Source: Tethya wilhelma (taxonomy: Eukaryota > Porifera > Demospongiae > Tethyida > Tethyidae). Taken from it: a stretch of 64,000 nucleotides of DNA. Each line of letters starts with the position of its first letter. Positions within the stretch are counted from its first letter, which is position 1. Where the stretch lies: positions 6,029,820 to 6,093,819 of the forward strand of contig CAXIPT010000002.1 of NCBI GenBank assembly GCA_964030475.1, in the 5' to 3' direction. Under the pieces are notes generated by a model that ran no database searches, was not told the DNA's origin, and saw only the letters and a list, made by a program, of their open reading frames with translations. Made by a program: the position numbers and the translations under genes. This document shows, in pieces, positions 23,308 to 35,100 of this stretch.

Positions 23308-26300
23308 TTATGTTTGCATTAGACTGTCTTGCATTGTAGTCTCATAATGGTGGTAAGTGTGACTCCTTTCATGCCAACTTCCACTAACCTCAAGTGAATC
23401 AGCTACTTGAGATTTCATGGCTCGTGCGATCCCAGGAGGACCGGGCTTAAATTGACTCATTAGGTCATCACCCTCGTCAGAGTAGAGAACATCATTTTCA
23501 AGATCTCGAGTTTGTTGGCTTTCTGTAGTGTCTTCAGATTCATTGATTGCTGTTGAATTAGTGTAATCGCTATAGGGAGTGCTTCCTTGGAAATCATCAG
23601 AGTCAGTGATACTATGAACTGCATTGTTTGGACGATGATCATCTGTAATGACACAATACATGTACTAGCATACAAACTATACAATGTCATGCACAACAGC
23701 TATAGTAGATTATGCTCACAGTACAGATGACTTAATTGCCAGTGGTAAACAACATGCAGCTGATGTACTCTAGAGTACAACCAAGGGATGGAGGTTCAAC
23801 AAACGTCTGTCCACGGGTTAATAGCATTATATCGTCGTGGTTTTGATTGCAATTTTTTTTCTAATGAAAAAGCTCGACATGATTCACATTTCCTGCTGGT
23901 CTTGAAGGGCAATATTGTCTAAGAGCTCAAATAGCTCAGACTATATTATAGCTAGACATAAGTACGTACAAGACCCAGAAATAATATAATACTGCATAAT
24001 CATCAAGTTACCAGGAGTGTATTGGTGTACCCTGCCTATAAGTGGTACCATTAAAGTGTGTTCTAATAATTATGGTTATTTGAGATAAAATTAGTGCTCG
24101 TAATAGTATAATCATTATATAACTTTGTTAGCTATTTATATACCAGGAGAAAAAAAATATGTATAATGGTTGAGATTTTGTATGTATATAAATAATTATT
24201 AATGGATTATAATTATTTTACCTGAAGAATTAAAAGTTGTCGGTCTTTTTCCTCGTCTTCTCTGAGGCTTACAAGCAGCATACTACATGACAGGACAAGA
24301 AAATAATAACAAAAATAAATTATTACATACTGTCTTATGCTTGCTTACAATGAAAAACCCAGTTCGAATGATGAGAAAGATGAGAGGGGTAGCAAAAATA
24401 ATCTGTAATGCATGCCAATAATTAAAAGAGAAGTTTTATTCATAATAACATGTACAATAAAATTATTTAGCTTAAACTAATTCACACACTTTAGCTAGCT
24501 TATAGCGGCCTAGCTATAGTCTCTTGCAGCTAGAAGGTAAATATGCGCAGATCAAAATTAATATCAATAGAAAAATCTTACTAAAATAAAAAGTTTAACG
24601 GGACTCTTGTGATTCTATAATGCATAATTATTTGGTAGGTTCTTGTACCAGAACTTACGTAAGCATAAGCTCTTGTCTTCATAAAAGCTGTGGAAAATGT
24701 TAACCAATAGAAACAAAAGCTGTATAAAAAAGAAAACATAATCTTATAATCTCTACTACTCACCCTATAATTAGGCAACATTCTGATGGTAATTTTTCGT
24801 ACATAATGATACCTTAACAAAGGCAAAACTAATAGCTTGCAGATTTGAAGATTTTCAGAATTGTAGTAGTAGATCTCACGCTTAAGGCATTTCTTGCTGC
24901 AGTGGTAGAAATTACTTACAGTATAATAACCAAAGTTATAAAGGGTTGAGCTTACTAATAATAATATGCATGTTTTGTCAAAAATTAAACATGAACTTTA
25001 CACACACTTTATGCAATGCAAACTGATCGAAAAAAGTACAATTTTTTTCGTATACCTTTCACATAGAGCTGCTGTCCAAAATAAAAGCTGACTCAGTCCG
25101 ATCATAAACACTAGTATATTCATTGCTCTCACAGCAATGGCTCTATTCTCAAGATCCTGAAAGATAGGAATAGAGTGCACATATCCCATACATGGCAATG
25201 ACATTTCATGGAAATTATTATCATATTGATTATTTTTAGCGAACTATATAGGTCAATACCAAAGCTAGCTCAGACCATTATGACCATTACCATTGATTAA
25301 CAAAATTTCATGTAATTTGACTATAAATATTTTAGTTTCAAATTCATACATGTGAAAAATTAAACACTTGAAATGTTGACAGTCCATTACCAATAAAATA
25401 CATCGCTACATATATATGCTGCATGAATTAAACAAGATGTTTATAGCCTATAGTTATGAGGATTAACTTACTCCTTGAATATCAGCATAAAGGGAGTTGA
25501 CTTTTGAGAGGTAGGGTATTAAACCAACCAGAAATAAGGTCTAAGAAAAGAGAAACAGATCAGAGTTGGCATAATCATATCTATCAAACTGATTAGTCCA
25601 GCTCATGTACGTGTGTATGGCCTTACCATTAGATTGAGAACTGTCAGCAATGGAGTCAACTTCTTAATGAAATACAGGTTTCCATAATGAATAAACCAGA
25701 GGAGACCTAAATTAACAGAATCAATGTATTATAGTGAACTGCATGGCTGTCATTTATAGTTTTGTTTAAATTGCAGTGCACGGAAAAATTTAATGTTAAC
25801 ATGCATGATCACACTATACTTACCAACTAGAATGAAGTCGGTTACATAAGCTGAGATGACCGGAAGGATACTTTGAAGTGCATTTGTTAGGTTAATTGTA
25901 CCTCTGGTAGGTAAATCCTCAGTGCTACATTGAAACAAAATACAGATTGAGTATAATATAATTTTGTATTTTCATAACATAAACTGAAAAATAATGATAA
26001 TGTGCATTTGGATGATTTGCATAATGATCAATTTTGGTAACTTACGTGAGTTCAAGAATGAGTAGGGTGGCAACAATAGCAAACACTCCATCACTGAACC
26101 CTATACAAAACATTTTGTATACCAATAACATCACACAGTAAAATAGAAACTATTCAACATCCTTAAAATACCTTCAGTACGTTCTTTACTTTGACTGAAG
26201 ACATAAGTCCGCTGGGTCTTTGCAACATGATCTGGTAAATTTTTTTGAATCATTATTATATATATGGTTTGATTGTAAAGTATAGTCACATGGATACTAT

Positions 26301-26997
26301 AGCACTCTTTAGATCAAAACTTGGATCAACAATCATTGTGAATTCATAGTATTGAAATAGCCATTTATGGGGAGATTATGATACCCAGCAGTTGTAGTAA
26401 AGTTTTTTTTAATGTTGTAGTGTAACAGTAATAAATACTGTACGTAGTTGGTAATACAAAATTAATGCCGCATGCATACTTACGGACATAGAGATACAGA
26501 GCAATCTTTGCTATTATTGACACAGGTACAACCGCATAGAAGAACACAGCACCTACAGCATTATTAGCCTCCACTGCTAGTGCAAAGATCAATGCTAGTG
26601 CAGCAGTGATGGGCTCAGCTATAGTAGTCAGACACACAGCCCAACGAATCTTTCTCTGAAAATGATAGATTCAAGAGACACAATACCATACAACTGGCTG
26701 TTACACTCAACAGCCTTATCATAATATAAAACTTACAAAATTTTCAACTGCTTCCTGTTCAAGAAAACTCTTCCGACAGAAGGCATATAAGAGCATAGCA
26801 AACTATATACGAAGACATAATAATGTACACATGTACAAACATATAGGTATTATAGTTCATACACGATAGCACAATACCTTAACAATACTGATGAAGACTA
26901 TTTCTAGTGCACAAATAACAATGGCCCAATGCTCTCCTTCAATTTGAGAATCGTGGAATGGAAAGGAGCTCACTAATGCAGTCTGGTTTCAGTGCCC

Positions 26998-27037
<40 letters not shown>

Positions 27038-29009
27038 CGTGCGTGTGTGTGTGTGACTGTGACATGCACTATGAGAACACTACGGTATCTAGTAAGAACA
27101 ATGACCCATACTAGTACTGTATGTGACTGGCATACTATTAACAGACGAAAAGTATATAGTATCAATACTGTTAACTTACAGAATAAGGAAGAAAGCTGAC
27201 CAGACCTAGTAAAAGCTGCAAGAAAATAAAGCAAACAATAAGACTTAGCTAGATGCATGCATGCATGCATGCCTAGTTATAATTATACGCATGTAATGCC
27301 ATGAAATTGTACACATTATCATGTACATGGTTGAAATGTTTAATGAATCATAAATCATAATAATTATTATGATATATAGTAGTAAAGTTTTTGGAGTCTA
27401 ACTTTCGTGGATCTCTCTCATGAAAGTTTAATTTTTTTGTGTTTTAACTTTCACGAATGAGCTGCACAGCACTCATACATATTGTACGTTACACAGAATT
27501 TTGCAGATAAATACATTGGCGGATATGTACCACTAGTTGGATCTTGATTTGCAAAACTTGCAAAAGTTAAACCCCATATGCATACACGAAACTTTCCCAC
27601 TATATATTATATAATTTATTATACTTGCCAAATTTAATCCCAGGAGAACATCATTCACTTTTTCAATTATAACAAAGATGCTGTTGACAAATAATTGTGT
27701 ATGAATGCACATGAGAGTGCGAAGACAAGAATATAAATGGTATAATTGTATCATAGTTTGCACAAGAGACAAGAACTTTGTTATACTGTACTGACATGTG
27801 TGAATAGCTTTTATAAGCTGCAAATAACAAAGTTGCTATACAAGTGTAAACTATAGTATAATTATGTACAATGGTTATGGTCATGTGAATCGTGACGTAA
27901 TACATAGTAATGTGTATATTAAAACATTATCAGCACTGCAGCCAGCAAGTATTGTGTGACAATGGGCGTAGACTACTGATTGTTATTACAATACACACAA
28001 GTGTACCAGTACACTACACAATCATTATAAACACTAGCATCGTCATACATGGATGCCCGGATCCATGACAAGGGCTGTTAGTGTACAAGGGGTGGTCATG
28101 ACCATACCTGCTGTACTAACACCCGCGACCAGGATCAAAATTTGATCCGTCCAATTTTTAGGACTTGACCCTTGATTTCAACACTTTGGAAGGCTTTGAT
28201 TGTGATAAATTTGAACTTTGACCCACTAAAACGTGCTGTTTGCAGCTAATGACCTTTAACCATTGATCGAAAGCGAGCAGTTGAGCTTTCTTGGCCTTTG
28301 ATGGGGTCAATTTTTGTTGCTTTGACCCCTTGATCGCATATCTTGATCCCGGTCGCGGGTGTTAGTACAGCAGGTATGGTCGTGACCACCCATTGGTGTA
28401 TTATAATCCTTCTTATTGGTACATGGATCATTGTGATCAACACAAACTTCACTAAGTTGACTTACCGGACATGGTTGAGCCAAATGTCAGCCACAAGGGC
28501 AAATGAGTAAAAGTAGACAAGATATCTAGGCCATTGCTCCCCTAGGATGTAGCTTTTAAGATCAAAACTTCCCTAATATCATGAAATTGTTGTGATCGTG
28601 AGAAAGATAACAGAGAATGGTTGCATGTTCTACGATACAGCTGGTCATATCAGGTATATATAGGTATATACATGAAAAAAATTACATCAATTTGTGACTA
28701 TTGTTGTGACACATAATACCATGTGTAATATTATTATTAGTAAACCCTAAAACTTACTTGCTGAACTTGGGCAAGTTCATCTGAACCTGGCTTTAAGGGA
28801 ATCACCTACAATATCACAACCAAGTCAGATCGAGGTGATTCAACTTATTATGGTCCTCAATGTGTCATGCTTTAATATTACAGTCTTACCATAAAAGTTG
28901 CAATGATGGAGAACACAGCATCACTGAACAGCTGTAGTCTCTCTCCTTTGAACACGTGCTGACGCACTAGAGTGTGTTTTCTACGATCTAAAGAACTTTG
29001 TTTGGGCAT
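23308..29009 (-). CDS. TMEM175-like K+ channel, paralogue A
   Basis: Nineteen exons: 29009-28890, 28805-28758, 28572-28466, 27680-27629, 27215-27180, 26982-26878, 26802-26737, 26655-26484, 26231-26172, 26100-26046, 25924-25824, 25706-25627, 25540-25472, 25156-25056, 24896-24764, a small exon near 24679-24662, 24402-24349, 24282-24222, 23642-23308. They give about 590 residues. Two homologous six-helix repeats each start with the family's RxxxFSD signature: RLQLFSDAVFSIIATFM and RTEGFSDGVFAIVATLL, including the Ile that forms the gate in human TMEM175. The family conducts K+ or H+ in endosomes and lysosomes. The C-terminus is long, acidic and soluble. Intron 4 uses a GC donor. The 18-nt exon is the weakest call: it needs an AAG acceptor, while the stronger CAG acceptor 11 nt upstream breaks the frame. 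Confidence 0.85.
27375..27605. mobile_element. MITE in intron of TMEM175-like A
   Basis: It has GTAAAGTTTTTGGAGTCTAA near the left end and CGAAACTTTCCCACTATATA at the right end, with several internal AACTTTC/GAAAGTT blocks. It is related to the element at 2690-2880. Confidence 0.55.
28091..28391. mobile_element. MITE with ~45-bp inverted ends in intron of TMEM175-like A
   Basis: The left arm GGTGGTCATGACCATACCTG, continuing through CTGTACTAACACCCGCGACC, returns inverted at 28342-28391. The inside has TTGACC/GGTCAA blocks like those of the element at 20488-20764, so the two may be related. Confidence 0.85.
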
Positions 29010-29084
29010 TTCTCAAAACTTTTCAAGGTTTTTGTAGCTGATCGAGTTCACTACTCGACGTATTTCACTGATTGCACACATAAA

Positions 29085-29110
29085 CGTTCCGCGCATGCGT
29101 GTAGTTTTGA
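29085..29110 (-). promoter_or_regulatory. NRF1-like site upstream of TMEM175-like A
   Basis: CCGCGCATGCGTG lies about 80 bp upstream of the start codon at 29009 and matches the core of the NRF1 consensus (GCGCATGCGC) with one change. A promoter role is inferred from position and motif only. Confidence 0.35.
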
Positions 29111-29398
29111 ATGGATGACGTAATCAAAACTGAGTTCTGCGCGCTGAAGTCTAGCACGCTCCCTTGCAGAAATGCTGCAAAAATGCACAGCTTTTGTGCA
29201 GAACAGAAGAGTGAAGGTAGTTAGTTACCTTCAAGATTAACTTGACACAGATATAAAATTGAAACAATCATAACACACACATACAAACATAATCTACAAA
29301 TTTGCTACTCATTTTGACTTCGTTGTCAGTGACTCACACAGCGTACAGTACAGTACAATTATTATTCGATTGCCACCACTTGTTTATGGCAATAAGTC

Positions 29399-29669
29399 TT
29401 AAGTTGCTGTAATATTCTTTCCATCGGTCATTTCAATGGAGTTGTTATGATCTATTTCCACATCATCAGACACCTGGTCTTGAAGAGGCGAACCACTAGT
29501 AGAACGACGTAATTCATTACTAGTGTTGCCACGGCGATGATGTAATAGTGACGTTTTGGCAGCCATGTCAGGTTCTGAGTTACCTTGTTCGTTAGAGTTA
29601 ATATTGAGTAGCTTCTGTTTTACAGTCCCCATACAGATGCTATGCTGTGAGTGTGTGCAGTGTACCAGT

Positions 29670-29765
<96 letters not shown>

Positions 29766-31277
29766 TATAAGGAGAAAGTCTCTGAAACACTTACATCATC
29801 CGAGAACACGGTATTCACTCCGGCCACAAAAGGGATACCACTAACCATAAACAGTGTCTGTGTATGCACAAACAACAAACAAAAAAAAAACTATACTAGA
29901 ACTTTTTAAATTGCAAATTCAGTGTACAACTGTCTGTGCATACCAAAGAGTTCAGAATGGTCAATCCAAGAGAGAGCCTCTTTACAAAGTGCATCATACC
30001 ATAGTGAACAAACCAAAGCAATCCTGAAGACAAAAAAAAAGGATGAAAATGGGGTTAAAATTAAAATACCAAGTAATAAATTATGACTTAAGGAGGTAAC
30101 AAAAAAAAAGAGCATGGCATAGCAAGTTATTTGAATGATAAAGGGGTTAATCCAGTGGTTAACCTATTGATGACTGATGCCTAATAAACTTACCAATTAT
30201 TACAAAGCTAGTGACGTAGGCCAACAGCACGTGTCTCTGCTCATGAAGGGCTTTAATTAGATCTCCACCACTCTCCTCGACATTATCAGGCTGGGGAATG
30301 TTCTCAGTCCTATTACAAGGAGAAGGAAAATATTTTTAATTTGACTTGCATTGGCAACTTTAACATTCCACTTAGCCAGAAATATTGACGGGGATTTTAA
30401 TTTTACGGTTTGAAGGTCTATCAACATTTTGGCCACCGTATATTCATGTACCTACTAATACTATGTGCATGCGCAAATTGTCAAATTTAATTTTTATTTT
30501 ACGTTCTGCAGAGCAAACCATCAATATTTCCGGCCATACAGTATTACGCCTGGTACACAAAGAAGCCTCAAATCTCAGCAACTAGAGAGTTTTGGACAGC
30601 AAAAAATGCAATTCTACACGATCATTCACATTTATGAACGAAAGTACCATCAACTGTGTTGCCAGAGCTGTCTTTCTTGAGATTTCAATTCAACAGACAG
30701 ACAGACAGACAGATAGACAAAATGACTACCATAATCTTCTGCACATGCAAAGCACGTGCCAAGGCTTAATATATGTGAGAACCTGAGAATGAAGTCAGTC
30801 AAACAAACACACTATTGTGGTAAATTTTGGGGTCTATAACTATAACGTCTCTGACTTACGTTATGTCCAGTACGATCAATGTGGCAACAATAGAAAAAAT
30901 CCCATCGCTGAATGCTACACAGAAAGAGGATGTTATTGGGCATGTGCGATAGAAAAATTCAACAATGCACGGTCATGCAGCATATGTGCTAACATAGTCC
31001 TACAGCTACCTTAAAATCATACCTTCGACTCTGAACTTTCTCATCTTGAACAGACTTTGCGATAACTTGGCTAATATACCTTTTCTTCCTGAATGTGAAT
31101 ATGGTAATTATGTTTTCTGAAGAACCATGACCCTTAAGTAGGGAGCATTTGGTGCAAGGTCGAGTGCCGCACACTTAAGGGCATGCAACTAGTTTGATCC
31201 CTTAGCTACTCTATTGTCACCTCCACCCATCCAGTAACTGGCAATTAGCCTATAAAAACTTTGATTGTTAGGCAATG

Positions 31278-31326
<49 letters not shown>

Positions 31327-32122
31327 CAGAGAGAGAGAGTGAGTGTGAGCGAGAAAGACAAACAGACAGACAAACTATACTAAGCAATATACTAGAACAT
31401 ACTGAAGTAAACATAGACGACTGCCTTAATGACCACAGCCACAATACCAATGGAGTAGAAGAAGAACAACGATAACCCAGGTACTGATGTAGCAAAACTC
31501 AGCCCAAGAGCAATCAGAGCGATGATAGGCTTGATACTGACTATAAAAATGGATGCTCTTCTCAGTGTGCGCTGAAAGGAAGAGGAAACATTATATTATT
31601 TCTTGTAGATAATTGTTTTAAGAAACATCTCAAATCAGAGAAATGCAACACCATAGGCCGCAGAAAGCTTTAGCTATTAATTTACTCTGTAAGTTAAAAC
31701 ACTTAATCAAAATTGATTCCTTGCAGATAACTTACAATATTAGAGTTCTCTGCAACTTCAGGATGCACTAATGCTTGCTTTCTAAAGGCATAGAGTAGAA
31801 TAACCACCTGTAGAGACACATATACACATGAAAATGAGTCACTCCACAGTTTTAGTATACACACAAACTCCATGGCAACTAGCTGCATGCATACCATACA
31901 GGCTCCAATGAGTGCGATGTCTAGAGATGCAATGGTGATGGCAATGTGTTCATTTTCAATGTTCTCCTTGACAGCTGGATATGAACTGACAAGACCAGTC
32001 TAAGAGCGGATACAATGAAAGAGAATGTGTATGGTGGTATATATGCATGTGTGTGAGAGAGAGAAAGAGTGAGTGAGTGCAGGCTTGTGTAAGAGAGAGA
32101 GAGAGAGAGTGTGTGTGTGTGT

Positions 32123-32180
<58 letters not shown>

Positions 32181-35100
32181 GTGTGTGCATGCATACATGA
32201 GTAGCTATGTAAGGTAAACAATACACACACTATCACTGAAATTGTCACATCTTACCGCATAAGGGAGAAAGCTCACAAGTAGAAGACACAACTACAAAAA
32301 CAATAACATCATTATTGTTGACAATGTATTAACATTACTATAAACAAAAGTTATATACTTACTAAATTCAACCACAGAACAACATCATCCACATGTTCAA
32401 TCAAGGAAAATATACTGCACAATAGAAAAGGGGAAAATATTTATTTCACTAATGTGGACAACTTGCCAATTTCAACTATCACTTTCAGGTGCATGAGGGA
32501 GACTAGAACAGTAACGTGTGCACAGTGACATGGACTACTCTTGACTCATTCACATGCTACCAAAGAACAGTTTACTAACTTAAAGCTAGACCCTTGTTTC
32601 ACAAAGGTATCTCCCATTACAAATCCAAAACAGAAGACAAAATTAACTTTAATTTATCCACAAATTCAATTATTTCACGAGCACTAAAACAACAGTTTTG
32701 CACAATTATAAATTATTTTAGTAGCAGGAAACTTTTGGCAAAGAAAATTACTGCAGTTCGAGTCGCTAAGGTTAATACACTCATAAAATTTATACAAAAA
32801 TTACATACAACAATACAGAGGACTAGGAAAGAGACTGCTATTTATATGTGATTATGAAGGCTGGGTATGACTTGCTGTGATCATACACGACATACACAAA
32901 GGATCCATTTGTGTATCCATTCACAGTGTCGTAGAGTCCTGGACCACTCCCTGAAGGCAACTCAGGTGGTCTCCTCAACGAATTATCGTACTTTTGGCCG
33001 AAAGAACAACTTCTTCCCGTCAAAACTCTCACCAAAATAATCTGCTTAAGTCCTGTCTTGGCATCTTGGTAGTGAAAATGATCACTATAGCTGGCATTGA
33101 CGGCAAAGTACACCCCAGTACCCAAGAGGCAATCTTCTCTACTGAGGCGAAAGTCAAATCCCCGATCAGACCGTACCACGTCCAGCGGGTCTCTCTGCCT
33201 CGTCCCGTGGAACAAGTACCACTCGTTGACCGTATCATCATTTTTTCTCTTCATTTGCCTCATTTCCAGCTGGTAGCGGTCCCACTGGTACGTGTGGTGT
33301 ACTCGCTGTAGCGATTGAATGTTCACTGTTGGCATAGTCTGTTGCATCATCCCTAGGACCATGTTCCAGTCAGGGCTGTCTGGTGATAGATTCTCCACAT
33401 AAAAGTTTTGATTTGTTTGCTTAGGAGGTGCAGAAACTAATAGGCCTTCTGAATGAAACTGCAGTGTCGCCATTGATAAAAATTTCTGGAACGTCAAACA
33501 ACATGATATCAAATCGTTATGAATGCCAGTCACATAGGATGGAGTTCCTTGTATTTGGAAATAAATGGACTCATTCTCACTTTGCATGGAAGAGGTGAAT
33601 AGGACACAGTATTGTCGTGCTGCATTGGTAACATAGGCGAGTGCAGTTTTACGGTGTTCCACACTAAATATCTGAAGTAATTCCTTGTCTTCTACAGTAC
33701 TTGTGGCTGTCTGTAGTATCTGCTCTAACTCAACTTTCGCAATGCCAACATTTTCCGGCAATCCCCTGATTCTCAGTGTGATGGAGTTTTCAGGTAGTGC
33801 ATTTATTTCAGGCTCAGGATATCGCTGCAGGTAAGCTTTTTGCCTAGTAATTAGATCAATTACACTCATTGGTTTTGAATCAAAGTCAAAGACTACAATA
33901 TCCTGTTTTTTGCCAATAGTTGTGTGATATCCACCATAACGATACATATGTTCAACAGTGTTTGAATCACTAGGACTATAAGGCACAAATTCAGTGTGAT
34001 TAGAGTGGTACCACAATACTGGTTGTGGTTGTTTTATCATCTGCTTTTGTATGGAGTAACCACTACCCACTTTGGTTAAAGTGTTGGTTTTAAAGTCAGC
34101 AACATATCGCTCTCCAAGGTATTCGTACACGGCCCTGTCCATTTTCTGATTGACATAGCAGTCATTTAGATACTGACTCACTTCAGTGGATAATTCCACA
34201 AACACGCCTCTATCATGAACCAACCATTTGTAGTAATTTGAAATAGTGGCACTTGACGATGCATACTCTTTCAACTCCATCACACTTATACAAGTTTTGC
34301 GACGACTATAGTCCCATCTCTGTGAAAGGTCATGAAAACTCTCTCCTTCACTTTGATCTTCAGAGCATTGTACTAGCTCAATCTTGACAAAGTTGCGTTT
34401 CTGTATATCCTCTAAAGTTTTGACGGTCTTGGGATCAATGAGCACAGGAAAATACATAGGATGCAATTGAAGAAACTCGGTTACTAATTCTCTCTCAATT
34501 CTGTCAATCACTTCTTGGATTTCAATAGCAGCATACATGTCACAATCCCTAGTTCCAGAAACAAACAATTTTGTATAATCATCACTAGTACAAATAAAAT
34601 GAAGACCCCATTTTTGTGATATGTTTTTGATCTTTTGACTCTGTACTGGATGACAGTGGTTTATTCTTCCAATCAATTCACTTGGAAGTTCAATTGTTAA
34701 AGTTTGTACTCGCCAATGATCCTGTAATAAGAAATACAGAATATACAAAATGACAATCACCACACAACAACATGGTAATATCTATAACTATACCTGGTGA
34801 GTCCGTGAACCGCATGGAGGCTTCTGTTGCATAAGTGATGGGTTTGGTTGATTCTGTTGTGACAGTTTTTGTACAGGCTGCTGCTGCTTTCTGACTGACT
34901 GGTTTGATACATGATGCCTAGAGGCTCTTTGTGAGTGGCATTTATTTTGCCAAAATGGCTTTTTAAAAACTAACATTGTAACAAATATCACAAGAAACAC
35001 TAGCTCTGTCCACCTCATAGCGTGAATCATAATTCCGGGAGAAATATCATCCACCACATACCTACAAACAGTGTTCATCACACTCTGTGCTATCCACCAT

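Noticed and set aside
29647..29909. ORFs made of poly-Val/Cys, His/Thr or Leu/Ser next to microsatellites (also near 10760, 26989, 31268, 31921, 39310, 61011)
   Set aside because: These are translations of GT, CA, GA or CT repeats. The real exons nearby were placed by splice sites instead.
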